Shown here: one piece after another, positions 48,301 through 55,181 of the stretch
Position numbering within the stretch: position 1 is the first letter of the stretch
Layout of the letters: every line of letters begins with the position of its first letter
Origin: Candidatus Obscuribacterales bacterium
Lineage (GTDB): Bacteria > Cyanobacteriota > Vampirovibrionia > Obscuribacterales > Obscuribacteraceae
Reading direction: 5' to 3'
DNA: 64,000 bases
Assembly (NCBI GenBank): GCA_019746975.1
Contig: JAIERK010000129.1
Location: 91,395-155,394, forward strand
Made by a program: the position numbers and the translations under genes
Notes under the pieces: model-generated
Told to the model about the DNA's origin: nothing
The model's input: the letters and a program-made list of their open reading frames with translations, nothing else
Database searches by the model: none

Positions 48301-48360
48301 GAGACATGGGATCCAAGCGCTGACTACGACGAAGAAGATGACATCGCAGGCGACCTGTGA
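42397..48360 (+). CDS. GAF-REC-GAF-GGDEF-HD-GYP protein with giant Pro/Gln-rich tail
   Basis: A 1987-residue regulator starting with GTG. Domains in order: GAF (about 15-175); response regulator receiver (about 189-310) with phospho-acceptor Asp238; coiled coil; second GAF (about 365-530); GGDEF (about 533-700) with intact GGEEF at 612-616, so c-di-GMP synthesis is likely; HD-GYP phosphodiesterase (about 740-930) with His798-Asp799 and HHERWDGTGYPRGL. Making and degrading enzymes in one chain suggest a switch governed by the GAF and REC inputs. From about residue 950 the protein becomes charged, then Pro/Gly/Gln-rich (GQPALSAPGQPAPLSIP units), ending in an acidic tail. Coupled to the following gene by GTGA overlap. 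Cytoplasmic; no membrane helix. Confidence 0.9.
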   Translation: MGEFNSIDNLESQTQSKSEFLDAIRRHICQILGFDYGFIDIISGHEISNVAKFCFEDEDDVAGEFVESLVDENKQPVTVANTLVAQKVKQTRKVWVGKAFAQEDIEKGIEEESEGFPYIIVPVLDTIGSGEVTGLIRVISFDGSRENTSQDLTTLKLMGEHLASRTGLFGNVNLTATVSKQQGQPTDRDHVLVVHSNRLVRRRFNRILGSGYYVSEAETGERALEYIDHNRVDVILLDSELQGASGFGFCKVLKESSNAKHIPVILVIADNSTTARVEGLNVGADDCIPDSCLDAELVARVRSSLRHRKTERELAVQLQLLEDYAQRLEKAHEQLSIDRQTTIQRNSQLEQLKREGDVQRHQDNLLHRISNMIRKSFNIQENLEEMLEALSGWFSLDCAFIVMPNEEEPEDTLRVECVSDKNYKVVAYDRDLDIYEVFKKHMQSEQAIISNDASSDRRLDPFHKILKSGFTVQSLFFIPITYEQKLQGLLVGYKCETRANWSRINESFMKSVVDQVAVGVVNARLYARVQRQATTDGLTGLYNHRTGQEKLADQLKQAERYERRLSVIMLDVDHFKSINDTYGHPAGDSVLKTVARLIHQNCRDVDIAVRYGGEEFLLVLPEITQDGAVVVAERLRNALKQESIEHEELTIRITSSLGVASFPEDADNQQSLLDLADKSLYLSKRLGRDQVHTASDLMFEPESAADEKTSEAVASDLKTKSETGKFTPPTISDEAREHEELVPEVVDMVKSLAASLYAKSEYNKQHHLEVARMSELLAKVMGLSAQQVEQIRVAGLLHDVGVLQIPQDLLHKEGKLSDEERELVNQHATLGAQMLRPVRALKDICEILENHHERWDGTGYPRGLKGEEIPLPARIVGIVDSYHAMISERPYRPAMTHDEAVNVLKEGAGKQWDPFLIEIFSAVMKSMRETTQEVQAKVALAARNAVKGNAQIATVKPDSPKEDEKKDAEKQKDSHEKAESNEEVTIEASEQRSEPSKISSIIGPVIKPIGPRLDDDEITSQRKQALRISSPKQPEVPMAALGLPADEETESPAEPDASEKHKEPVGHSVELKQAGAVEPVEEAKEVDEKDNEDKPSKVAVEKESSIDDTEVKPVVGTPGVSDKEEPAGHSTEPTSPDASQSKAPTVAEPRARRVSRIPPDAPIPSTQEQQPAKPLVDQPPRAPHLVSGPTLPIPGQPAPDGPSSTTSSLPAPPGLSDLLPFGQPAPGPPGPSGQHQGQQSMPGQPGHASDQSGSQMRPSDPQTIPTPGQLTPGQNALLSIPGQPASVPGQPGPLSIPAQPALSAPGQPGPLSTPGQPALSTPGQPGPFPIPGQPTLSAPGQPAPLSIPGQPALSAPGQPAPLSITGQPALSAPGQPAPLSIPGQPALSAPGQPAPLSITGQPALSAPGQPAPLSIPGQPALSAPGQPAPLSIPGQPALSAPGQPAAFSMPGQPSPFSPPGQPGSGSAPGQPNPLSASGEPAPLQTSGQPAPFSAPGQPTPLSIPGQPAAPPILGQPTPMTIPGSQAPMGSPQSPRPGQPLTSQLGMPPGEGIPSPGQPAPQSLVGPQPDPQSGSPWSPPPLPGLSGSPAPGAQHPYVPDQGRMPAGQPSTQPTVPASGLPPHGGMPPALPGGPPRPTAFQGYQPPNNQEPFGQLIHRDTPGQQAPTRQSGEIAGLPEKTGFAVPTNTTEMTQPGAPQIPSQQPSAPPPPAPSANGPARQIGGPTAQPWPPIPTNQPPADQLPHPQLPPSHPRNSPGVSYTHLQAFPGPRTGGPPLAPPGSIRNPMQAEMEERPAPLPSAQAAPGSPGAVYTSLPAMQPGPAAESGPKPTGYLPPQPTQEPFPQQQAGYAIGQMPPQALPGALGPGTAPPAIQPMGYPRPYAAGHPMAAQDAPSAPGQAMQQRPATPAPNMTPPLQPGSQAPIPTQAPIPTPLSAPPTAPQQAPYQSGFQAAANAHAQRMASAPEVKQPETWDPSADYDEEDDIAGDL
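46390..46731 (+). repeat. 51-bp tandem repeats inside the giant regulator gene
   Basis: Near-identical 51-bp units begin at 46390, 46441, 46492, 46543, 46594, 46645 and (partial) 46696, each coding 17 residues (GQPALSAPGQPAPLSIP). Units alternate in two types, so that 46441-46542 and 46543-46644 are an exact 102-bp duplication. Unit length is a multiple of three, so copy-number change would keep the frame. Confidence 0.93.
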
Positions 48361-49247
48361 GCAAGGTCTCTGTCAAGCTTCTCTGGAGGACCATCGCTCT
48401 CGGATTGTTAGCTTGCCTGATTACATTGGTCGTCGCGGTCTACTTTCTTGCCGCACCGCGACTCAACCCTGACCTCTTCAACGGGGTCCTTTTCCATCCA
48501 TACAAACTGAAGGATCACGCACCAGAGATGACGAAGATAGCGGGTATCAAGGCCGAAGAGTCGTCGATAAAATCCGGAAACTACACAATCAATGCCTTGT
48601 TTTACAAGAATCCAAAGGCAGTTGATGTAGCTCTTATAAACCATGGCAATGCCGGACACCTGGACGTTCGCCGGGGAAAGATCGAAGCACTGTTGAACAG
48701 CAATGTCAGCGTTCTGGCATACGACTATCGTGGATTCGGGAAGAGTGATGGGAAACCCGATCTACCTGGAGCAGTCACTGATGGGCTTAGCGCATTCGAT
48801 TTTCTGGTCAAGGAGAAAAGCTATTCCCCGAAATCCATAATCTTGTATGGAGAGTCGCTGGGGACCGGTGTCTCAACGGAGATTGCGCGCAAGCGCGACT
48901 GCAAGGCTATCATACTCGAATCTGGGTTTATGTCGCCGGAATCGTTGGGGAAGGAGAAGGTTCCCTTTCTCCACATTTACCCATCATTCCTGATGTTCGA
49001 TCCAGCCCTGGACAACCTCTCCTACGCGCGAGGCAAACATCCGCCACTTCTGCTTATCGCGGGACAGAAGGATTCGACAATTCCGTGCCACCACAGCAAG
49101 ACGATTTATGCAGAAGCGACCCAGCCGAAGACACTAGTTGTCGCGCCGAATAGCTCGCACAATGACTTCAGCGCAGACCTTCAACTCTATCGCTCGACAA
49201 TTGCTGACTTCTTTCGGTCTTGTCAGCCTCTCGCCGGTGTTCAGTAG
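48357..49247 (+). CDS. Membrane-anchored alpha/beta hydrolase (BEM46/S9-like)
   Basis: A 296-residue hydrolase whose GTG start overlaps the stop of the giant regulator (GTGA). Residues about 9-32 are a single anchor (TIALGLLACLITLVVAVYFLAA). The core shows LINHGNAGHLDVRRGK (oxyanion loop), YDYRGFGKSDGKP, nucleophile elbow GESLG, LLIAGQKDSTIP with the acid, and the catalytic His in NSSHNDF. This matches the BEM46/ABHD13-like group. Active site probably faces the periplasm. Coupling to a c-di-GMP enzyme suggests an envelope-remodelling task, but that is inferred from position only. Confidence 0.82.
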   Translation: MSKVSVKLLWRTIALGLLACLITLVVAVYFLAAPRLNPDLFNGVLFHPYKLKDHAPEMTKIAGIKAEESSIKSGNYTINALFYKNPKAVDVALINHGNAGHLDVRRGKIEALLNSNVSVLAYDYRGFGKSDGKPDLPGAVTDGLSAFDFLVKEKSYSPKSIILYGESLGTGVSTEIARKRDCKAIILESGFMSPESLGKEKVPFLHIYPSFLMFDPALDNLSYARGKHPPLLLIAGQKDSTIPCHHSKTIYAEATQPKTLVVAPNSSHNDFSADLQLYRSTIADFFRSCQPLAGVQ

Positions 49248-49429
49248 ATTAATAATTGGACACAGACCAGACCGCTACTGGGTTCATAGCCAAAAACCTG
49301 TATCAATCGTATTCGGATTTGTCATGTTTCCGCCTTATTTCGCGTGTATTTTATAAAATACGCATTGTATAGACGATTGGTTTCAGCTGGTTTGCACCCA
49401 GTCAAGCGCTTTTGCGGTGGAGATAAACA

Positions 49430-50449
49430 ATGAGCATCAAGGCATTCATCGATCATCACTACAGACACTTCAACGCTGCTGTTGTTAAGGACGCTGCGCA
49501 AGCTTATGTAGCTCATATAAATGGCGGCGGAAAAATGCTGTTGACGATGGCTGGAGCTATGAGTACAGCCGAGTTGGGTGTTTCACTCGCAGAAATGATT
49601 CGTCAGGACAAAGTGCATGCGATTACTTGCACAGGAGCCAATCTGGAAGAAGACATTTTCAATCTGGTCGCCCATGACGAATACGTTCGCATTCCTAATT
49701 GGCGCGAACTAACTGCTGAGCAGGAAGTCGAGTTGCGAGACAAAGGGCTCAACCGCGTTACCGACACCTGCATTCCGGAAGAGAGTGCATTTCGAAAAGT
49801 GGAAAAACGCCTTCTTGCCCTCTATCAAAAAGCAGAAAAAGAAGGCGCCAGATATTTTCCGTACGAATACATGTATCAATTGCTGAAAAGCGGCGTTCTC
49901 AAAGACAGCTACAAAATTGATGTAAAGGACTCCTGGCTTTATGCCGCCTGCGAGAAGAACCTGCCAATCTGGACGCCCGGTTGGGAAGACTCGACTATGG
50001 GCAACATTTTCGTTTCCCATATCATCAAGAAAGAGATTTCTACATTCAACATAATGAAGTCCGGTCTCGAGCAGATGCACAAACTGGTCAATTGGTATCT
50101 CGAAGAGAGCGAAGAGAATTCTCTCGGATTTTTCCAGATTGGCGGCGGAATCGCCGGTGACTTCACAATCTGCGTGGTGCCACTGATCGAGCAAGACATC
50201 AAAGGATCTTGCAGATGCTGGGAATACTTCTGCCAGATTTCTGACAGCACCACTTCCTACGGAAGCTACAGCGGAGCTCTTCCCAACGAGAAGATAACCT
50301 GGGGCAAAATCACACCAGAGACACCTCGCTTCGTGATTGAGTCCGACGCCAGCATTGTGGCGCCACTGATATTCTCGTACGTGTTGGAGTCAACTGATAC
50401 AGAGCTGAGCAGCAAGCAGTTGCAAGAATCATCAAGATCGCACCGCTGA
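49430..50449 (+). CDS. Deoxyhypusine synthase-like enzyme
   Basis: A 339-residue NAD-dependent enzyme of the deoxyhypusine synthase family. GGAG lies 8-9 nt before the ATG. Features: LTMAGAMSTAELGVSLAEMI and CTGANLEEDIFN (NAD site), YFPYEYMYQLL, PIWTPGWEDSTMGN, and the C-terminal NEKITWGKI with the conserved Lys that forms the butylamine intermediate, close to the family's WGK motif. Bacteria lack eIF5A; bacterial members are thought to make homospermidine or similar polyamines from spermidine and putrescine. The exact polyamine product is not readable here. Confidence 0.85.
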   Translation: MSIKAFIDHHYRHFNAAVVKDAAQAYVAHINGGGKMLLTMAGAMSTAELGVSLAEMIRQDKVHAITCTGANLEEDIFNLVAHDEYVRIPNWRELTAEQEVELRDKGLNRVTDTCIPEESAFRKVEKRLLALYQKAEKEGARYFPYEYMYQLLKSGVLKDSYKIDVKDSWLYAACEKNLPIWTPGWEDSTMGNIFVSHIIKKEISTFNIMKSGLEQMHKLVNWYLEESEENSLGFFQIGGGIAGDFTICVVPLIEQDIKGSCRCWEYFCQISDSTTSYGSYSGALPNEKITWGKITPETPRFVIESDASIVAPLIFSYVLESTDTELSSKQLQESSRSHR

Positions 50450-50484
50450 CGGTAGCATTGGAAACTCCATGACAGTTTAGAAGA

Positions 50485-50508
50485 GACTCTTTACGAAAAA
50501 GAAGAGTC
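50485..50508 (+). other. Hairpin in the gap after the deoxyhypusine synthase-like gene
   Basis: GACTCTT (50485-50491) and AAGAGTC (50502-50508) form a 7-bp stem 36 nt after the stop at 50449. No T-run follows, so termination is only possible. The remaining gap to 50800 (351 bp in total) shows no gene I can support. Confidence 0.35.
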
Positions 50509-50800
50509 CACTGTTCCAATACTTGCATCCAGGTAAGCGACTCGAGATCATTAATGGTCACAACTTGATCGTAACTGGTCGCTTTCTGATGCTGCAAAAC
50601 CTTGTTTTCGGCAGGGGCCCTAAAGGGAACCGACCCGGCAACTTGGACCCCGCACCCCAACTATCTTCGTCAATACGCCACGCTCAGAAAGGCGTTCTAC
50701 GCAGAACAACCAGTTCGGTACAGCAACTGGAAACAACCAGAGCGCCTCCGGCACCGCGTCAATCGAAGATACGGAAGCTAGGCTGACACCTGTTCGCAGA

Positions 50801-51784
50801 CTAGACGTTGGCCGTTTGCGCCATACTCTGCTGTTGAAACAACGGTGTCGACAGATAACGCTCCCCGGTGCTCGCGACTATCGCCACGATAACCTTCCCC
50901 TCGTTCTCCTTGCGTTTCGCCAGTTCTAGTGCCGCGTGAACCGTGGCACCGCTGCTGATACCAGCAAGAATTCCTTCAGTTCTCGGAAGCTTGCGTCCCA
51001 TTTCAAAGGCTTCATCGTTGGTGACGAGAAAGACTTCGTCTATCACCGAGAGATCGAGTACTCCAGGTATGAAACCGGCTCCAATCCCCTGAATCTTGTG
51101 CGGTCCCGGCTGCAACGGCTGTCCCGCCAGACTCTGCGTGATGACAGGACTGTCCTTAGGTTCTACCGCCACGATTTTTACGGACGGCTTCCTCTGTTTC
51201 AACACATGACCGACACCAGTTATAGTGCCACCAGTCCCGACGCCGGCTACAAAAATATCGACTTTTCCTTCCGTGTCACGCCAGATTTCTTCTGCTGTAG
51301 TCTCGCGATGCACTTTCGGATTAGCCTCGTTATTGAATTGCTGAAGCATGAACGAATTGTTGTTCTCGGCGACCAACTGCTCCGCTCTTGAGAGAGCACC
51401 TTTCATGCCTTCGGTTCCCGGCGTCAGAACAAGCTCTGCGCCCAGAGCGGACAACATGCTGCGACGCTCGATAGACATCGTCTCGGGCATAGTGAGAATC
51501 AAGCGATACCCCCGCGCCGATGCGACGAAAGCCAACGCGATACCGGTATTACCCGAAGTCGGCTCGACAAGCAGTGTGGTGCCGGGCTTTATCAAATTCG
51601 CCTTCTCAGCCTCTTGAACCATCGAAACACCGATGCGATCTTTCACAGAACCAAGTGGATTCATTGACTCCAGCTTGACCGCCACCGTCGCTTTCAGGCC
51701 TTCTGTAAGCGTGTTCAGCTTCACTAAAGGCGTATTGCCAATTGCTTCCGTAATGTCAAATCGCATAACCATCGCCAATTTCAT
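50801..51784 (-). CDS. cysK: Cysteine synthase (O-acetylserine sulfhydrylase)
   Basis: A 327-residue PLP enzyme that makes cysteine from O-acetylserine and sulfide. The PLP Lys is in [11 protein letters not shown]; the substrate loop is TSGNTG; PLP phosphate is held by [10 protein letters not shown]; the C-terminal part has [15 protein letters not shown]. These match CysK A-type enzymes. The ATG at 51784 directly follows GAGAGAGG without spacing; the ATG at 51772 (residue 5) is an alternative. No other sulfur genes are nearby. Confidence 0.94.
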   Translation of the reverse strand: MKLAMVMRFDITEAIGNTPLVKLNTLTEGLKATVAVKLESMNPLGSVKDRIGVSMVQEAEKANLIKPGTTLLVEPTSGNTGIALAFVASARGYRLILTMPETMSIERRSMLSALGAELVLTPGTEGMKGALSRAEQLVAENNNSFMLQQFNNEANPKVHRETTAEEIWRDTEGKVDIFVAGVGTGGTITGVGHVLKQRKPSVKIVAVEPKDSPVITQSLAGQPLQPGPHKIQGIGAGFIPGVLDLSVIDEVFLVTNDEAFEMGRKLPRTEGILAGISSGATVHAALELAKRKENEGKVIVAIVASTGERYLSTPLFQQQSMAQTANV

Positions 51785-51970
51785 CCTCTCTCAGGGGCAT
51801 TCGCACCTCACCGCCGCCTCCTACCGAATGCTGCCGATCATCCAAAGGACGATTTTGCAGAATTCCTTCTCGCCGCAGTCATAGACTCACAGCATCGCCG
51901 TACACGCAGACCACAGGCAATCCTGTCGTCCTGCTCAGTTCGTCGACTCGAGGGCGACCTCGCAGCTTTA

Positions 51971-52441
51971 TTATTGCGTAGTTGTTGTCTGAGTGGTAGC
52001 GGTTTTTGGCTTCTTTTCGATTGATTTATCATCAAGGATGTCAGCCAAAGGATTATTGGCATTCAGCTCTGCCAGCTGTTTTTCCCCAATCTCTTTGAGG
52101 ATTTTGCCTTTCTTGAAATCTTTATCGTTGTGGCCGCGCTGCCCGGATTCCATCATACGCTCGCCTTTTGCAATGAGCCCTTTGCAATGCTGAATGCTAG
52201 CCTTGTACTTCTTCTGCATGCGCTTTTCGTCAGTGGTGTAGTCGCCACGCGGGACGGTCGGATCTGCATAAGGATTAGCAGTCTGCTGCGGCTGAGCCTG
52301 CGCACCACCGCCGCCTCCAGGAACCGAGCTGCCAAAGAAATCATTTTCACCCGCCTGGGCAGGCGCGATAACGCCAAAAGTGCAAAGCGCGGCAATGATA
52401 AAATTGGCTGCGACTGAATCTTTTCGGTTCTTTAGCATCAC
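51971..52441 (-). CDS. Secreted small protein, unknown
   Basis: A 156-residue protein with a signal peptide (AANFIIAALCTFGVIAPAQA, cleavage after AQA). The mature protein opens with a Gly/Gln-rich linker (SVPGGGGGAQAQPQQ), then two amphipathic helices (EKRMQKKYKASIQHCKGLIA and KGKILKEIGEKQLAELNANN) and ends in a Thr/Gln tail. AAGGAG lies 7 nt before a GTG, with an ATG immediately after. No family recognised. It diverges from the acyl-carrier-like gene at 52630. Confidence 0.6.
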   Translation of the reverse strand: MMLKNRKDSVAANFIIAALCTFGVIAPAQAGENDFFGSSVPGGGGGAQAQPQQTANPYADPTVPRGDYTTDEKRMQKKYKASIQHCKGLIAKGERMMESGQRGHNDKDFKKGKILKEIGEKQLAELNANNPLADILDDKSIEKKPKTATTQTTTTQ

Positions 52442-52629
52442 AACAAATCTCCTTAGTCGGACCGGTCATTAAGTCTACGAGATCAATGACCTTGTCAGCA
52501 GCAACAAAGTGCCGAACATTTCTTAGAAAATAGAAATCTAGGACTCGAAAAATCGAGCAAATTGTCAAGAGTCCTGATATTGTGAATAAACTTCTGGCAG
52601 TGGACGAAAGGGACAAGAGGTCGCATCGA

Positions 52630-53061
52630 ATGGCAACTGGAAAGAATGTGAAGCAGATCGCTACCGCTCTTGTGATTGGAACGTTTAGTACTGCATGCTC
52701 CTACTCCATGCCACCAGGCACCTTCGTCCAAAAGGCTCATGCTCAGGGGGACAACGAAGATAAGGAGAGGAAGCAAAGCTTCAAATCGTCTATTACAGAG
52801 CGTGTTCAAAGTGTAATTGCAAAACAGCTCAAGAAAGATGTTAGCGAGATCAAACCTGCAAGCAATTTTATCAAGGACCTTGGTTGCGACTCGCTGGATT
52901 GCGTCGAGATCCTTATGGCGCTCGAGTCGGAGTTTCAAATCGATATCTCTGATGATGCGGCAAACAAGTTGGTCACCGTAAGAGCAACTACCGATTACGT
53001 GAGATCCGCGATCGAGAAAAAAGCTTCCGGCAAAGCAAAGAAAGAAAAAGAAGAGAAGTAA
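52630..53061 (+). CDS. Acyl carrier protein with N-terminal export-like leader
   Basis: A 143-residue protein from the ATG at 52630 (AGAGG about 9 nt ahead; a GTG at 52582 would add 16 residues). The C-terminal 75 residues are an acyl carrier domain: ITERVQSVIAKQLKKDVSEI, phosphopantetheine-Ser site DLGCDSLDCVEILMALE, and FQIDISDDAANKLVTVRATTDYV. The first 40 residues look like a signal peptide: Lys, a hydrophobic run (IATALVIGTFSTAC) and an AHA/Q peptidase site (KAHAQG). A Lys-rich tail follows. Ordinary ACPs of fatty acid synthesis are cytosolic and lack such a leader; the normal acpP lies at 56569-56808. Destination of this copy is uncertain. Confidence 0.8.
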   Translation: MATGKNVKQIATALVIGTFSTACSYSMPPGTFVQKAHAQGDNEDKERKQSFKSSITERVQSVIAKQLKKDVSEIKPASNFIKDLGCDSLDCVEILMALESEFQIDISDDAANKLVTVRATTDYVRSAIEKKASGKAKKEKEEK

Positions 53062-53280
53062 TCGGCCGGAATGCCACCACGCGATGAACGGCGAATTTCA
53101 ACTCTCTGACATCCCTTTGAAGTAAGTACATTGAACGTTGACTTCGGCATGGTGTGGAACGTTAGCCAGCATCTTTTTCACGTCGAGACGTTTGCGGGAA
53201 AAGCAACATGGTTCGGCTACTTTTTTCTCATCAGCGTAACACTAAATACGCTGCAGAAACAGTACTAGATGCGCGAGAAG

Positions 53281-54807
53281 TTACCGAACGCAGGCGGTCT
53301 CGAGAAGCGGCGAGCGGCGGCTAGTGAAACTGTTCGCTTTCTCAAATGCGTGCGCTACAGTAAGAAGATGTGCATCAGACAACTGCTGACCAACTAGCTG
53401 TAGACCAATTGGAAGACCTTCACGTCCGTATCCACACGGCACTGAAATTCCAGGCAGACCAGCTAGGTTTACAGGAATTGTGGCGATGTCGCTGAGGTAC
53501 ATCGTCAAAGGATCATCAGTCTTTTCACCGAGGTCAAACGCCACCGTCGGCGATGTCGGAGAAACAAGTACGTCGAATTTTTCGAACGCGCGATCGAAAG
53601 CCTCTTTCAAAAGTCGTCTGACTTGCTGAGCCTTCTTGTAGTAGGCGTCGTAGTAGCCGGTGCTTAAGGCATATGTTCCAAGCATGATCCGGCGTTTAAC
53701 CTCGTCACCGAAACCTGCCTTCCTGCTGGCGGTGAACATCGAGACGATATCTTTGGCATCCATGTCGCGCACACCATATCTGACACCATCAAATCTCGCC
53801 AGGTTGGCACTAGCCTCTGCTGTCGCGATAATGTAATAGACAGGAAGAGCGATATCAATTAGCTCGACAGATACTTCTTCAACGGTAGCACCAAGATCGC
53901 GAAATGTCTTGATACTATTTTCGGTGGCAGCCTTGACCTCGCTTTCGAGACCGTCTCCAACGAGCTCTTTCAGCACGCCGATGCGAATCCCTTTGAGCGA
54001 TTGCTCCTTCTTGCTCAAGTCTTGAGCAAATTTCAGATCGAGTTTCGGAAAATTCTTGGTGTTGAACTTGCCGAAAGGATCCTCAATAGAGGTCGAGTCG
54101 CGCGGATCTTTGCCGACCAGTGTCGACAAAGTGAGCGCTACATCCTCGACGCAGAGCCCGAAAGGGCCGATCTGATCAAGACTGGACGCATATGCAACAA
54201 GACCAAAACGTGATACCAAACCGTAAGTCGGTTTCATCCCGACAATGCCGCAAAAGGATGCGGGAAGACGGATAGATCCTCCGGTATCAGAGCCAAGGCC
54301 GACGACGGAAAAACCAGCAGCGACGGCTACTGCGGGTCCACCCGAACTTCCACCAGGAACTTTCTTCAAGTTCCAAGGATTACGGACGACTCCGAACCCG
54401 GAGTTTTCATTCGAACTACCCATGGCGAATTCGTCTTGATTGCCTTTACCAATGCAGATCGCGCCGCTATCAAAAACTTTTGTGGGAGCGGTACCTTGAT
54501 AAGGCGGAATGAAATTCGAAAGTATTTTGCTACCGGCTGTTGTTGGATATCCAGGCACGCACATGTTGTCTTTAACAACAACTGGCACTCCGGCGAGAGG
54601 AAGATCTTCGCCAGCTGCTATCTTTTTATCAATCGTGTCCGCTTGCTGAAGCGCTAGCTCCTCTGTAAGGCAGATCAGCGCATTGGTTTCTTTGTCATTA
54701 CGCTTTACATGCTCGAGGTAGGTCTTCGTTACTTCTTTTGCCGAGACTTGTTTTCCGCTGATTAGACTTCGAATTTGCGAAATCGTGCTGCCAATGAGCT
54801 CGCTCAT
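53281..54807 (-). CDS. gatA: Aspartyl/glutamyl-tRNA(Asn/Gln) amidotransferase subunit A
   Basis: A 508-residue amidase-signature enzyme. As part of the GatCAB complex it releases ammonia from glutamine so that GatB can convert Glu-tRNA(Gln) to Gln-tRNA(Gln). The Ser-cisSer-Lys triad is intact: VVKDNM holds the Lys, and PGGSSGGPAVAVAAGFSVVGLGSDTGGSIRLP both serines. Length and C-terminal GLPGISVPCGYGREGLPIGLQLVG are typical. gatC and gatB are not adjacent, as in many Cyanobacteria-like genomes. Confidence 0.95.
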   Translation of the reverse strand: MSELIGSTISQIRSLISGKQVSAKEVTKTYLEHVKRNDKETNALICLTEELALQQADTIDKKIAAGEDLPLAGVPVVVKDNMCVPGYPTTAGSKILSNFIPPYQGTAPTKVFDSGAICIGKGNQDEFAMGSSNENSGFGVVRNPWNLKKVPGGSSGGPAVAVAAGFSVVGLGSDTGGSIRLPASFCGIVGMKPTYGLVSRFGLVAYASSLDQIGPFGLCVEDVALTLSTLVGKDPRDSTSIEDPFGKFNTKNFPKLDLKFAQDLSKKEQSLKGIRIGVLKELVGDGLESEVKAATENSIKTFRDLGATVEEVSVELIDIALPVYYIIATAEASANLARFDGVRYGVRDMDAKDIVSMFTASRKAGFGDEVKRRIMLGTYALSTGYYDAYYKKAQQVRRLLKEAFDRAFEKFDVLVSPTSPTVAFDLGEKTDDPLTMYLSDIATIPVNLAGLPGISVPCGYGREGLPIGLQLVGQQLSDAHLLTVAHAFEKANSFTSRRSPLLETACVR

Positions 54808-54902
54808 TTACTTCACCAGATAACCCATGAACACTGAAGTATACAACACTCATGACGACTGTTTCTTCGTCTCGGACCAGAATGTTTCCTAAGTTGCTCT
54901 AT

Positions 54903-54919
54903 GCCGGCGATACGCCGGC
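54903..54919. other. Perfect GC-rich palindrome
   Basis: GCCGGCG (54903-54909), ATA loop, CGCCGGC (54913-54919), followed by GCCCCC. It lies between gatA and fabF. Similar in layout to the hairpins near 35166; possibly a REP-like element or a terminator stem without T-run. Confidence 0.45.
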
Positions 54920-54970
54920 GCCCCCAGTAGCTGCGCGTTTCGAGCACACTCCACATCGCACGACAACGGC

Positions 54971-55010
54971 ATGACATGACATGACATGACATGACATGAC
55001 ATGACATGAC
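54971..55010. repeat. Eight perfect copies of ATGAC
   Basis: A 40-bp pentanucleotide array between gatA and fabF. It is followed to about 55150 by an AC/GA-rich low-complexity tract almost free of T, including a 14-bp unit (ACAACACACCGACG) repeated at 55090-55103 and 55104-55117. Frames open through it on the minus strand are repeat artefacts. The whole gap 54808-55181 holds no gene. Confidence 0.95.
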
Positions 55011-55181
55011 AGACAACAGCACACGACACAGCGACGCACGGCACGACATGACACGACAGACGAGACGAGATGACACGTCACGACAGACAACAACACACCG
55101 ACGACAACACACCGACGACAACAGCACTGCCGACAAACGCGCACAACAGAACAGCAATCGAGTTATGCGCGAGACGATTGT

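Noticed and set aside
54813..55157. Minus-strand frames rich in Met-Ser-Cys-His repeats
   Set aside because: They are translations of the ATGAC microsatellite and AC-rich tract and have no ribosome-binding site or other coding sign.
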